This document shows, in pieces, positions 10,375 to 18,081 of a stretch of DNA of 64,000 nucleotides. The DNA is from Caulobacter sp. RHG1 (lineage in GTDB: Bacteria; Pseudomonadota; Alphaproteobacteria; Caulobacterales; Caulobacteraceae), in contig NZ_SMZP01000002.1 of the NCBI RefSeq assembly GCF_013181195.1, positions 62,001 through 126,000 on the forward strand, in the 5' to 3' direction. The notes under the pieces were generated by a model that worked only from the letters and a program-made list of their open reading frames with translations, did not search any database and was not told where the DNA came from. Each line of letters starts with the position of its first letter. Positions within the stretch are counted from its first letter, which is position 1. A program made the position numbers and the translations under genes.

Positions 10375-10929
10375 TTAGGCAGCGATGAGATTGGCGTCCG
10401 AAAGCGCGCGGCGCGCATCTTCGCGCAGCTCGGCCCACTCGTCGGCCAGGATGCCCAGCAGCACGACGTCGCGCGGCTGGCCGCCCTTGAGCACGTGGCC
10501 GCGCAGATACCCCTCACGGCGGAAGCCCGCGGACGACTGCGCCTTCAGAGCGGCGTCATTGTCGGCCATGACCTCGGCGAACACCTTGTGCAGACCCAGC
10601 TCGCCGAAGGCGCGATCCAGACCCAGCACCTGGGCGGCGCGTCCCACGCCCCTGCCCCGCGCCTCGGCCGACCCCAGGAACCAGTGCCAGCTGGCGCGCC
10701 GATGATGGCTCTTGAGCCCGGTCAGGGTCAGAAGGCCCATAGGCGCGCCGGCGCGGGTGATCATCCAGCCGCGCATGTTGGGATCGGTCCGCAAGGCCTG
10801 AAACCAAGCGGCGTGAGCCGCATGGCTGGGCAGCTCGGCGTCCGACATCCAGCGGTCGACCTCGGGTTCGGAACGCCACTGAAAAAGAACGCCTTCGTCC
10901 TCGTCCCGCAAGTCGCGCAGCTCGATCAT
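10375..10929 (-). CDS. PseH-like GNAT acetyltransferase
   Basis: A 184-residue GNAT acyltransferase resembling PseH, which N4-acetylates the amino-sugar nucleotide in pseudaminic acid synthesis. Family traits seen are LFQWRSEPEVDRWM near the N-terminus, WHWFLGSAEARGRGVGRAAQ (acetyl-CoA loop, about residues 82-101), and FGELGLHKVFAEVMADN with SSAGFRREGYLRGHV. It follows the divergent flagellin gene by 65 bases on the same strand. A second PseH-like gene lies at 18078 on the other side of the block. The exact acyl group and sugar are unknown. Confidence 0.75.
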   Translation of the reverse strand: MIELRDLRDEDEGVLFQWRSEPEVDRWMSDAELPSHAAHAAWFQALRTDPNMRGWMITRAGAPMGLLTLTGLKSHHRRASWHWFLGSAEARGRGVGRAAQVLGLDRAFGELGLHKVFAEVMADNDAALKAQSSAGFRREGYLRGHVLKGGQPRDVVLLGILADEWAELREDARRALSDANLIAA

Positions 10930-10994
10930 GCTCGTCGCCGAATCCTCGGTTGGCGTTGCGTAAGCTTAGCCCGCCGGGGCGAGCTAACCTAGCT

Positions 10995-11828
10995 TTAGCC
11001 CTTGAACAGCGACAGAATGATCTGCGGCGCGCTGTTGGCGATCGACAGGGCCTGCGCGCCCAGCTGCTGCTTCACCTGCAGAGCCTGCAGGCGCGCGCTT
11101 TCCTTGGCGAGGTCCGCGTCCACCAGATTGCCGACGCCCGTCTCCAGCACGTCAGTCAGCCGGCCCACGAAGGTGTTATGCGCCTCGATCTGCTTGGCCT
11201 GGGTGCCGATATTGCCGACGGCCTGGTTCACCGCCTTCATCGTGTCGTCCAGGCGCGCCAGGACAGCCGTAGCGTTGGCCGGCGTCAGGATGTCGTCGCC
11301 GACCTGCAGCGAGTTGATCGGACCGCCCAGCGTCAGGTTCTGCAGGGTCAGGGTGATGGCCTGGGCGGCGTCAGCGTCGGCCAGGAAGGTCATGTCGGCA
11401 GCCTGGCTGCCATCCAGCAGGTTCGCGCCGTCGAACACCGCCGACGTCACCACCTGACCGAGGTTCTTCAGAAGCCCCTGGAAGTCGGCGTTCAGCGATT
11501 GCAGCGAGGTGCTGGACAGCGAGGTGTCCTTGGCCGCGACCACCTTCTCGCGCATCAGCTTGAGCAGATCCGAGACCGACTCGCCGCCAGCCAGGGCCAC
11601 GTCGGCGATCGACGTCGCGCGATCCAGGCTCATCTTGACTGCGCCGAGCGCGCTCATGTCGGCGCGCTGGTCCTGAGCGATCGACCAGATCGCCGCATTG
11701 TCCTTGGCCGTCGAGATCGACTCGCCCGTGTTGATGCGGGTCTGGGTCGACTGCATCGACTCGTTGGTGCGGTTCAGGTTCTGCAGCGCGATCAGCGCGG
11801 GCTGGTTCGTGTTGACGCTCAGCGTCAT
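10995..11828 (-). CDS. fljJ: Divergent flagellin (FljJ-like)
   Basis: A 277-residue flagellin. The N-terminal D0/D1 helices read [20 protein letters not shown] and the C-terminal ones [20 protein letters not shown], then QALSIANSAPQIILSLFKG. The central segment differs strongly from the two flagellins upstream, as expected for the 29-kDa FljJ type that forms the hook-proximal part of the Caulobacter filament. A GGAGG seven bases before the ATG supports the start. No clear sigma-54 promoter was seen upstream, unlike the other two. The fljJ name rests on position and divergence and is likely, not proven. Confidence 0.88.
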   Translation of the reverse strand: MTLSVNTNQPALIALQNLNRTNESMQSTQTRINTGESISTAKDNAAIWSIAQDQRADMSALGAVKMSLDRATSIADVALAGGESVSDLLKLMREKVVAAKDTSLSSTSLQSLNADFQGLLKNLGQVVTSAVFDGANLLDGSQAADMTFLADADAAQAITLTLQNLTLGGPINSLQVGDDILTPANATAVLARLDDTMKAVNQAVGNIGTQAKQIEAHNTFVGRLTDVLETGVGNLVDADLAKESARLQALQVKQQLGAQALSIANSAPQIILSLFKG

Positions 11829-11926
11829 GCGCGGCCTCCGATCGGCGATTTTGCCGTTGGTTGCGACCGCTCGCGATTCGGCGAGCGATCTGTTCGCCGC
11901 CGAGATTGGGTTCAGAAAGTAAGATT

Positions 11927-11948
11927 ATGGTTAACAGATATAAACCAT
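11927..11948. promoter_or_regulatory. AT-rich inverted repeat upstream of fljJ-like gene
   Basis: ATGGTT (11927-11932) and AACCAT (11943-11948) form a dyad with a 10-nt AT-rich spacer in an otherwise GC-rich region, about 100 bases upstream of the flagellin start. It is a candidate operator; the bound protein is unknown. Confidence 0.4.
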
Positions 11949-12026
11949 ATCCATTTACCCCTGCGGCCCGCCGTCGCACCCTCCCCTAGAACGCCGGAAA
12001 CGCAGCGCTCAGAAGGGCTCGCCGAA

Positions 12027-12347
12027 CTAGGCCTTGCCGTCGAACACGTCACCAGAGTGGTAGGCCTCGGCCAGACGCAGCTTCAGGATCTGCTCGCGCG
12101 GATACTGGTTGAGCGTCTCGCCGGTGCGGCGATCCACGGTCTTGTAGATGTATTCACCCGAGTCGCCGTCCTGCTCGATCACCAGACGCAGGTCGCTCGG
12201 CAGCGGACCGTTGTCGACGGGCGGCGCCGGCTCGGCCTGGGCCGGAACGACTTTAGCGCCCTCGGAGGGTTCCGGGGCGCGCACAGGCGTCGCACTTGGC
12301 GCGACGAACTCGTTATGAAGGGCCGCAAGAGCGGTTTTGGGTTCCAT
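12027..12347 (-). CDS. flaG: FlaG family flagellar protein
   Basis: A 106-residue protein. The C-terminal half has the FlaG pattern LRLVIEQDGDSGEYIYKTVDR, then RTGETLNQYPREQILKLR. The N-terminal half is Pro/Ala-rich and disordered. FlaG proteins affect filament length or number by an unclear mechanism. It sits between flagellin genes on the same strand, 117 bases after the stop of the flagellin at 12465. The AAGG upstream of the ATG at 12347 directly touches the start codon, so initiation may be weak or use another site. Confidence 0.85.
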   Translation of the reverse strand: MEPKTALAALHNEFVAPSATPVRAPEPSEGAKVVPAQAEPAPPVDNGPLPSDLRLVIEQDGDSGEYIYKTVDRRTGETLNQYPREQILKLRLAEAYHSGDVFDGKA

Positions 12348-12420
12348 CCTTCACTGCCGGCTTTTGCGGGCCGACCTCCTGGTTTTTCCGTTTGTTTGCT
12401 CCCTGTCCTGGTTTCCGTCG

Positions 12421-12454
12421 GAAAAGCGGGGGCGGACCGCGGACGGCCCGCCCC
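12421..12454 (-). terminator. Terminator after flagellin gene
   Basis: On the minus strand GGGGCGG (12454-12448) pairs with CCGCCCC and is followed by CGCTTTTCC. It lies 11 bases after the flagellin stop and probably ends most flagellin transcripts before flaG. Confidence 0.6.
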
Positions 12455-12464
12455 ACTCTATTCC

Positions 12465-13286
12465 TTAGCGGAACAGGCTCAGGATCGAAGACGTGGACTG
12501 ATTGGCGATCGACAGCGCCTGCACGCCAAGCTGTTGCTTGGTTTGCAGCGACTGCAGCTTGGCGCTTTCCTTGGCCAGGTCGGCGTCCACCAGGTTGCCG
12601 ACGCCCGCGTCCAGGCTGTCTTGCAGCTTGCCGACGAAGGTCAGGTGGGCGTCCAGGCCGGCCGAGCTGGTGCCCAGCGAAGCCAGCTTGTTGCTGGCCG
12701 ATTGCAGGGCGTTAGCGACCTTGGTGATCGCGGTCTTGGCGCCGGCGGCGTCCGTGAAGGTTTCGGCGTTGCTCAGACCGATGGCGGCCAGCGCGATCGT
12801 CTGGGCGTTGACCGTGAAGCTGTCGCCTTCGGCGTTGGCCAGGAAGGTCAGCTTCGTGGTGCTGCCGTTGGCGATCGAGATGCCGTTGAACTTCGAATTG
12901 TCGACGGCCTTGATGATCTGGTCGCGCAGCGAATGGAAGTCGGACTGCAGGGCGTTGAACGACGCGGTGTTCAGCGAGGTGTCGGAAGCGGCCAGGGCCT
13001 TTTCCTTCATCTTGCCGAGCAGGTCGATCACGGTGTCGCCCGAGGCCAGAGCGACGTCGATGGTCGACTGGCCGCGTTGCAGCGAGTCCTTCACCGAGTT
13101 CAGCGACTGGCTGGCGGCCGATTGATTTTTGGCGATGGCCCAGATGGCGCCGTTGTCCTTGGCATTACCGACCTTCTTGCCGGTGTTGATGCGCTGTTGG
13201 ACGGTGGACAGTTCCGAGTTGGTCGAGTTCAGGTTTTGCAGGGCGACCAGAGCGCCGGCGTTCGTATTGATGCTGTTCAGCGGCAT
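12465..13286 (-). CDS. Flagellin (FljK/FljL type)
   Basis: A 273-residue filament protein, the exact size of the major Caulobacter flagellins. It begins [19 protein letters not shown] and ends [18 protein letters not shown]. It is closely similar to its upstream neighbour at 13566, including [16 protein letters not shown] and [20 protein letters not shown]. The start is the ATG at 13286, preceded by AAGGA; the frame is open further upstream, but homology begins here. It has its own sigma-54 promoter at 13360-13374 and a leader that can mask the ribosome site. It is a likely substrate for glycosylation by FlmG. Confidence 0.95.
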   Translation of the reverse strand: MPLNSINTNAGALVALQNLNSTNSELSTVQQRINTGKKVGNAKDNGAIWAIAKNQSAASQSLNSVKDSLQRGQSTIDVALASGDTVIDLLGKMKEKALAASDTSLNTASFNALQSDFHSLRDQIIKAVDNSKFNGISIANGSTTKLTFLANAEGDSFTVNAQTIALAAIGLSNAETFTDAAGAKTAITKVANALQSASNKLASLGTSSAGLDAHLTFVGKLQDSLDAGVGNLVDADLAKESAKLQSLQTKQQLGVQALSIANQSTSSILSLFR

Positions 13287-13296
13287 ACGAGTAGGT

Positions 13297-13353
13297 TCCT
13301 TTTCAAGGTATCCGACGCCATTTTGGCTGCCGGGAGCATTTTGCTCGAAAAGG
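13297..13353 (-). promoter_or_regulatory. Structured flagellin 5' leader masking the Shine-Dalgarno
   Basis: On the minus strand CCTTTTC (13353-13347) is perfectly complementary to GAAAAGG (13304-13298), which contains most of the AAGGA ribosome site. Between them lie two small hairpins, GAGC/GCTC and GCC/GGC, both with an AAAAT loop. The resulting fold would hide the ribosome site. FlbT is known to act on flagellin mRNA leaders in Caulobacter; binding here is inference. Confidence 0.55.
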
Positions 13354-13359
13354 TCTGTA

Positions 13360-13374
13360 GCAATTGCCGGGCCA
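13360..13374 (-). promoter_or_regulatory. Sigma-54 promoter of flagellin gene
   Basis: TGGCCCGGCAATTGC on the minus strand has the -24 GG and -12 GC separated by exactly 10 bases, plus the TTGC context. Transcription should begin about 12 bases downstream, giving a leader of about 60 bases. Confidence 0.85.
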
Positions 13375-13442
13375 ATTTTGCCGAGCCGCGACAATCTGTC
13401 CGATTTGCTGATTTTATTGAGTTTTTACCCGCCAGAACGACG

Positions 13443-13473
13443 AAGCCTCCCGGCAGATTTTGCCGGGAGGCTT
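13443..13473. repeat. Perfect 13-bp hairpin between flagellin genes
   Basis: AAGCCTCCCGGCA (13443-13455) pairs fully with TGCCGGGAGGCTT (13461-13473) around a 5-nt loop. No strong T-run follows on the minus strand, so it may act as a backup terminator or as an mRNA 3' stabiliser for the upstream flagellin. Confidence 0.55.
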
Positions 13474-13526
13474 TCGACGTGGGCAATTATTGCCGGGCAC
13501 TTGTTGCGCACCCAGCAGAAAGAGGC

Positions 13527-13557
13527 CGCCGGACGACCCCGAAGGAGTCGTCCGGCG
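13527..13557 (-). terminator. Terminator of upstream flagellin gene
   Basis: On the minus strand CGCCGGACGAC pairs with GTCGTCCGGCG around a CC-TTCG-GG tetraloop and is followed by GCCTCTTTCT. It begins 9 bases after the flagellin stop codon. Confidence 0.65.
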
Positions 13558-13565
13558 TATCGGGC

Positions 13566-14387
13566 TCAGCCCCTGAACAGCGACATGATCGACTGCGGTG
13601 CTTGATTGGCGATCGAAAGGGCCTGAACACCGAGCTGCTGCTTCGTCTGCAGCGACTGGAGTTTGGCGCTTTCCTTCGCCAGATCCGCATCGACCATGTT
13701 GCCCACGCCGGTGTCCAAGCTGTCTTGCAGCTTGCCGACGAAGGTCAGGTGCATATCCAGACCGGTCGAGGCCGTACCAAGCGAGGCCAGCTTGTTCGTT
13801 GCAGATTGCAACGCCGTGGCGACCGTCGTGATCATGGTCTTGGCCTGGGTCGCATCCGTCAGCGTGTCGGCGTCCGACAGACCAATGCCCGCGAGGGCCA
13901 GGGTCTGAGCGTTGACCGTGAAGTTGTCCCCGTCCGAGTTGGACAGGAAGGCCAGCTTCGTGGTCGAGCCGTCCGACAAGCTCACGCCGTTGAACTTCGC
14001 ATTTTCCGCGGCTTTCTTGATTTGCTCGCGGAGAGAGTCGAAGTCCGACTTGAGCGCATTGAACGAAGCGGTGTTCAGCGAGGTGTCGGAAGCGGCCAGA
14101 GCCTTTTCCTTCATCTTCGTGAGCAGATCGGTGATCGTGTCGCCAGCTGCCAGCGCCACATCGATCGTCGACTGACCGCGTTGGAGGGAATCCTTCACGG
14201 AGTTCAGCGAAGCCGAGTTGGCGCTCTGCATCTTGGCAATCGACCAGATCGCACCGTTGTCCTTGGCGGTAGCAACCTTCTTGCCGGTGTTAATCCGGCC
14301 CTGGGTGGTGGCGAGCTCCGTGTTAGTTGCGTTCAGATTTTGGAGCGCGATGAGAGCGCCCGGGTTCGTGTTGATCGAGTTCAGCAT
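13566..14387 (-). CDS. Flagellin (FljK/FljL type)
   Basis: A 273-residue filament protein. It begins [20 protein letters not shown] and ends [19 protein letters not shown]. The conserved D0/D1 termini flank a short variable centre, so the bulky outer domains of enterobacterial flagellin are absent. Ser/Thr residues in the centre are the likely glycosylation sites. The start is the ATG at 14387 with GGTAGG six bases upstream; the longer open frame is not coding-like. It has a sigma-54 promoter at 14459-14473 and its own terminator. It is the flagellin closest to flaF-flbT. Confidence 0.95.
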   Translation of the reverse strand: MLNSINTNPGALIALQNLNATNTELATTQGRINTGKKVATAKDNGAIWSIAKMQSANSASLNSVKDSLQRGQSTIDVALAAGDTITDLLTKMKEKALAASDTSLNTASFNALKSDFDSLREQIKKAAENAKFNGVSLSDGSTTKLAFLSNSDGDNFTVNAQTLALAGIGLSDADTLTDATQAKTMITTVATALQSATNKLASLGTASTGLDMHLTFVGKLQDSLDTGVGNMVDADLAKESAKLQSLQTKQQLGVQALSIANQAPQSIMSLFRG

Positions 14388-14393
14388 TTGGCA

Positions 14394-14410
14394 CCTACCG
14401 TTTTGGTGGG
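14394..14410 (-). promoter_or_regulatory. Hairpin covering flagellin Shine-Dalgarno
   Basis: On the minus strand CCCACC (14410-14405) faces GGTAGG (14399-14394), the ribosome site, across a 5-nt AAAAC loop, with one mismatch. Together with an upstream CCGGC/GCCGG stem it makes a structured leader, as in the next flagellin gene. Confidence 0.45.
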
Positions 14411-14458
14411 ATTTATCCGGCGTAGTGCCGGGCGAGCGTTTTGCCCGCGTGAACCATC

Positions 14459-14473
14459 GCAAGCCTCGGGCCA
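14459..14473 (-). promoter_or_regulatory. Sigma-54 promoter of flagellin gene
   Basis: TGGCCCGAGGCTTGC on the minus strand carries GG and GC with 10 bases between them, matching the -24/-12 consensus used by late flagellar genes. The expected start site is near 14447, about 60 bases before the ATG. Confidence 0.88.
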
Positions 14474-14549
14474 GTTTGGCCACGCCCGGAGCCAATGCTC
14501 ATCACATTGAATTATATAGATTTTTATCAGGCCAGCGCCCAAAACGAAA

Positions 14550-14580
14550 CCGCCCGGCGAATGCAACATTCGCCGGGCGG
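14550..14580 (-). terminator. Terminator downstream of flaF
   Basis: CCGCCCGGCGAATG (14550-14563) pairs perfectly with CATTCGCCGGGCGG (14567-14580) around a 3-nt loop. The minus strand then reads TTTCGTTTTGG and the plus strand CAGGTTTTT, so it can work in both directions. A second small hairpin, GGCAAGAC/GTCTTGCC, lies at 14602-14622. Confidence 0.75.
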
Positions 14581-14634
14581 CAGGTTTTTCCGGAAGAGGT
14601 AGGCAAGACCTTCAGTCTTGCCGGGGCGACAGAA

Positions 14635-14997
14635 TCACGCCGCGTCGGCGCGGGCCGCCAGCCCCTGCATGATCATGCGATTGATCTCGATGAGAGGCTC
14701 GAAATCCTCCTCCTTGCGCATGACCGCGCTGGAGTGACGACCGACCCAGAGGCTCAGCGAAATGATGCTGGCGCGCATTTCCATCGGCAGCTGGTTTTCC
14801 GGCTGCGAGCAATCGGTCGCCAAGGTCGACCAGACCTTGCGATTCCAATCCAATGCATCGATCCGCGTCGCAATGTCGTCCGCCGGGGTCTGTGACGCAT
14901 CCATGAGGGCGCGCGTCACCTGACCGAACAGGCGGTACTCCATTTCACGGGGATTCTCAGCCCGCGTCGCCGCCTGCTGATACGCCCGAAGAGACAT
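14635..14997 (-). CDS. flaF: Flagellar biosynthesis regulator FlaF
   Basis: A 120-residue FlaF protein, needed in Caulobacter and rhizobia for flagellin synthesis or secretion. It acts with FlbT as a flagellin-specific factor. The family start [20 protein letters not shown] is seen, followed by [16 protein letters not shown] and [13 protein letters not shown] start it at the ATG at 14997, which has GAGAGG upstream; an ATG nine codons earlier adds nothing conserved. It overlaps the end of flbT by 41 bases, so the two are translationally linked. Confidence 0.93.
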   Translation of the reverse strand: MSLRAYQQAATRAENPREMEYRLFGQVTRALMDASQTPADDIATRIDALDWNRKVWSTLATDCSQPENQLPMEMRASIISLSLWVGRHSSAVMRKEEDFEPLIEINRMIMQGLAARADAA

Positions 14998-15382
14998 GCC
15001 CCAACCTCTCGTCTTCGTATTCAATCAACCTACGGCTCAACATCAGAGCCTTGTAATACTCACGCGCCATCACGTGCTTCGAAATGGCGATGCAGTCCTG
15101 GAGAACCACAGGATTGCGCACAACACCCATAAAATCGTTAAGGCGCGTCGCGAATTCCTCGTAGAACTTCTCCGCGGCCGGCTCGTCAAGGTACATCATC
15201 ATCACCGGGAAATAGATCCGACGCGCGGGCGTCGTGACCTGGTCCGGCTGCAAGATGTCCTTTTCCCGAAGGACGGACGCCTTGTTCTGGAGCACCAGAA
15301 CACCGCGCCGGTCTCCATTCTGGACCACGGCGCCGTTGAGAACGAATTTTTCGCCGGGCTTCAGCGACAGCTTCAAAGGCAC
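14957..15382 (-). CDS. flbT: Flagellin translation regulator FlbT
   Basis: A 141-residue FlbT protein. In Caulobacter FlbT binds the 5' leader of flagellin mRNA and blocks its translation until the hook is finished. Family sequence runs from [19 protein letters not shown] through [15 protein letters not shown] to [15 protein letters not shown]. The start codon is GTG at 15382, with AAGGAG about 10 bases upstream. It heads the flbT-flaF unit and diverges from flmG. Its predicted RNA targets, the structured flagellin leaders, lie within 2 kb. Confidence 0.95.
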   Translation of the reverse strand: MPLKLSLKPGEKFVLNGAVVQNGDRRGVLVLQNKASVLREKDILQPDQVTTPARRIYFPVMMMYLDEPAAEKFYEEFATRLNDFMGVVRNPVVLQDCIAISKHVMAREYYKALMLSRRLIEYEDERLGHVSSGVSAGGDAG

Positions 15383-15503
15383 TTAAGGCCGCTCCTTCGT
15401 TACGCCGCACAAGCCCGGTCCCGTCATGACGACGGCTTGAACGGCAAGCTAGGCGAACATGAGTTAACGCCGTCTTGCCGCCCTTGCGACCGTGAGCCGC
15501 AGC

Positions 15504-15518
15504 TTAGGACTCAATTAA
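15504..15518. promoter_or_regulatory. Candidate CtrA binding site between flbT and flmG
   Basis: TTAG-GACTCAA-TTAA matches the CtrA consensus TTAA-N7-TTAA at seven of eight fixed positions with exact 7-base spacing. It lies 50 bases before the flmG start. This fits cell-cycle control of flagellar glycosylation, but binding is only predicted. Confidence 0.45.
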
Positions 15519-15567
15519 ACATAGCGCGTCACAACATGGTTAACAGCAAAGTGTAAGGCCCGCCGCC

Positions 15568-17358
15568 ATGTCCCGTAAACGCGCCCTGGAATTGTCCGCC
15601 AGCGCCCTGGCCCAGGCCGACCTCGGCGCCGCAGGGATCCAGAGCGGCGTCATCGCCGGCGCGGTCGGCGATTCGGCCTCCCGGGAAGCGGTCGAACGCC
15701 TCAAGCGCGCGGCCCAGCAGCTCAAGAACAACGAGCACGGCAAGGCCGTCACCCGCGCCATCCAGGCCATCCACCTGCGCGACTACGCCAAGGCCGACAA
15801 GCTGGCGCTGGCCCTGCTGCAGAAGGACGAGCAATTCGGGCTGGCCTGGCACATCCTGGGCATCGCGCGCGAAAAACAAGGCGATTTTGCTTCGTCGCTA
15901 CGGGCCTATGAGGCGGCGCTGAAACTGCTGGCCGATCACGGATCAGTGGCCGGCGACCTGGGCCGCCTGGCTTTCCGCATGAACATGCCCGAGATCGCCG
16001 CGCAGTTCTTCGCCCACTACCGCCTGGCCAAGCCCGATGACGTCGAGGGCGCCAACAACCTGGCCTGCGCCCTGCGCGAATTGAACCGCGAAGGCGAAGC
16101 CATCGAGGTGCTGAAGGCCGCGATCGGCGCCCACCCCACGGCCGCTCTGCTGTGGAACACCCTGGGCACCGTGCTGTGCAACATCGGCGACGCCGGCGGG
16201 TCCCTGGTGTTCTTCGACGAGGCCCTGCGCCTGCGCCCCGACCTCAGCAAGGCCTATCACAACCGCGCCTTCGCCAAGCTGGACCTGGGCCAGATCGAGG
16301 CGGCCCTGGTCGATTGCGATGCGGCGATCAACACCCCCGATTCGCCCGAGGATGTGGCGATGATGCAGTTCGCCCGCGCCACCATCCTGCTGGGCCTGGG
16401 CCGCATCGCCGAAGGCTGGGAAGCCTATGAAGCGCGGTTCTCGCCGGCCATGACCGACGCCCCGCGCTTCAACATTCCCGGCGCCCGCTGGTCGAACCAG
16501 GACCTGACGGGCAAGACCCTGATGATCTCGACCGAACAGGGTCTGGGCGACGAGGTGATGTTCGCCGGCATGCTGCCCGACATCCTGGAGCGCCTGGGTC
16601 CGGACGGGGCGCTGTCGTTGGCCGTCGAGCGACGCCTGATCCCGCTGTTCCAACGCTCGTTCCCGGGCGTCGAGGTCACCGCCCACCGCACGGTGGCCTA
16701 TGAGGGCCGCACCTATCGCGCCGCGCCCGATATCGAGAACTGGGACCGCTTCGACTACTGGGCCGCGATCGGCGATTTCCTGCCGAGCCTGCGCGGTTCG
16801 GCCGAAGCCTTCCCGCAGCGCGATCGCTATCTGACGCCGGATCCCGACCGCGTCGCCCATTGGAAGGCCGAACTGGCCAAGCTTGGCCCGGCGCCGAAGG
16901 TCGGCCTGCTGTGGAAAAGCCTGAAGCTGAACGCCGAGCGCGGCCGGCAGTTTTCGCCGTTCGAGTCCTGGCGCGCGGTGCTGCAGACACCGGGCGCGGT
17001 CTTCGTCAACCTGCAGTACGGCGACTGCGACGAGGAGATCGCCTACGCCAAGGACACGTTCGGCGTCGAGATCTGGCAGCCGCCGGGCATCGACCTGAAG
17101 AAGGATCTGGACGACGTGGCGGCCCTGTGCGCCGCGGTCGATCTGGTGATCGGCTTCTCGAACGCCACCATCAACCTGGCCGGCGCTGTCGGCGCGCCGA
17201 TCTGGATGATGTCAGCCCCGAAGGCCTGGACCAAGCTCGGCACCGACCGCTACCCCTGGTACCCTCAGGCGCGGGTCTTCTCGCCCGCTGACTTCAGCGA
17301 CTGGGAGCCGGTGATGGAAGAGGTCGCCGCCGCCCTGTCAGCCAAGATCGCGGGCTGA
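15568..17358 (+). CDS. flmG: TPR-containing flagellin glycosyltransferase FlmG
   Basis: A 596-residue cytoplasmic enzyme. Residues of about 60-300 are tetratricopeptide repeats, for example AWHILGIAREKQGDFASSLR and AYHNRAFAKLDLGQIEAALV. Residues of about 310-596 form a GT-B-like glycosyltransferase part with EQGLGDEVMFAGMLPDI, VGLLWKSLKLNAERGR and SNATINLAGAVGAPIWMM. In C. crescentus FlmG glycosylates flagellins with a pseudaminic-type sugar, with the TPR part recognising the flagellin. Here it heads a plus-strand unit with a cytidylyltransferase 3 bases downstream and a PseH-like gene, and diverges from flbT. Confidence 0.93.
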   Translation: MSRKRALELSASALAQADLGAAGIQSGVIAGAVGDSASREAVERLKRAAQQLKNNEHGKAVTRAIQAIHLRDYAKADKLALALLQKDEQFGLAWHILGIAREKQGDFASSLRAYEAALKLLADHGSVAGDLGRLAFRMNMPEIAAQFFAHYRLAKPDDVEGANNLACALRELNREGEAIEVLKAAIGAHPTAALLWNTLGTVLCNIGDAGGSLVFFDEALRLRPDLSKAYHNRAFAKLDLGQIEAALVDCDAAINTPDSPEDVAMMQFARATILLGLGRIAEGWEAYEARFSPAMTDAPRFNIPGARWSNQDLTGKTLMISTEQGLGDEVMFAGMLPDILERLGPDGALSLAVERRLIPLFQRSFPGVEVTAHRTVAYEGRTYRAAPDIENWDRFDYWAAIGDFLPSLRGSAEAFPQRDRYLTPDPDRVAHWKAELAKLGPAPKVGLLWKSLKLNAERGRQFSPFESWRAVLQTPGAVFVNLQYGDCDEEIAYAKDTFGVEIWQPPGIDLKKDLDDVAALCAAVDLVIGFSNATINLAGAVGAPIWMMSAPKAWTKLGTDRYPWYPQARVFSPADFSDWEPVMEEVAAALSAKIAG

Positions 17359-17361
17359 GCG

Positions 17362-18081
17362 ATGGTCCTGGCCATCCTGCAGGCCCGGATGTCCTCAAGC
17401 CGCCTGCCCGGCAAGGTGCTGGCGGACGTGGCCGGCGCGCCGATGATCCTGCGGCAGATCGAAAGAGTGCGCCGGGCCCGGCATGTTTCCCGCCTGATCG
17501 TCGCGACCTCGACCCGCGCAGACGACGATCCGCTGGTTCAAGCCCTGACGGCGGCCGAGGTCGAGGTCGTTCGCGGCGACCTGGACGACGTGCTGTCGCG
17601 CTTCATCCTGGCGCTGGACGTGGCCGGCGACCAGACCGCGGCGATCCGCCTGACCGCAGACTGCCCCTTGGCCGATCCGGACGTGATAGACGCCACCATC
17701 GCGCGCTTCCAGCACACCGGGGCCGACTACGTCACCAGCGGCGGCGACACCCGCACCTTTCCCAAGGGATTGGACGTCGAGGTTTTCCGAACGGACGCGC
17801 TACGCCAAGCGCACGCGGAGACCGCCGACGCCTACGACCGCGAGCACGTCACACCCTTCCTCTATCGCCATGCCGAACGCTATCGCCTGGCCACACTGAC
17901 TCAGGACCGCCCGGAAGGAGACCTGCGCTGGACCGTCGACAGGCCCGACGACCTGGAGTTCGTCCGCGCCGTCTACGACGCCCTCTACCCTGCCCGCCCC
18001 GACTTCACTTCGGACGACGTCCGGGCTTTCGTCGCCACGCGGCCGGACCTGATGACGCTGGGCGGAGACCCTCGAGGATGA
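17362..18081 (+). CDS. Cytidylyltransferase of the PseF/SpsF type
   Basis: A 239-residue nucleotidyltransferase. It opens VLAILQARMSSSRLPGKVLA, the nucleotide-binding signature of CMP-nonulosonate and SpsF-type enzymes. LTADCPLADPDVID (about residue 95) carries the metal-binding Asp, and LDVEVFRTDAL and DREHVTPF are also typical. The probable role is to activate pseudaminic acid or a related sugar as its CMP derivative for FlmG. It starts 3 bases after flmG, and its TGA overlaps the ATG of the acetyltransferase gene. Whether it is the functional PseF (FlmC) or a second enzyme cannot be decided here. Confidence 0.82.
   Translation: MVLAILQARMSSSRLPGKVLADVAGAPMILRQIERVRRARHVSRLIVATSTRADDDPLVQALTAAEVEVVRGDLDDVLSRFILALDVAGDQTAAIRLTADCPLADPDVIDATIARFQHTGADYVTSGGDTRTFPKGLDVEVFRTDALRQAHAETADAYDREHVTPFLYRHAERYRLATLTQDRPEGDLRWTVDRPDDLEFVRAVYDALYPARPDFTSDDVRAFVATRPDLMTLGGDPRG

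Noticed and set aside
13480-13500. TGCCCGGCAATAATTGCC on the minus strand as another sigma-54 promoter
   Set aside because: The -24 GG and -12 GC spacing is wrong; the functional site is at 13360-13374.
7385-14510. Very long plus-strand frames (963 and 1186 residues) across the flagellar block
   Set aside because: They lie opposite flagellin, FlaG and other recognised genes, are rich in Arg, Gln and His, and contain no domain.
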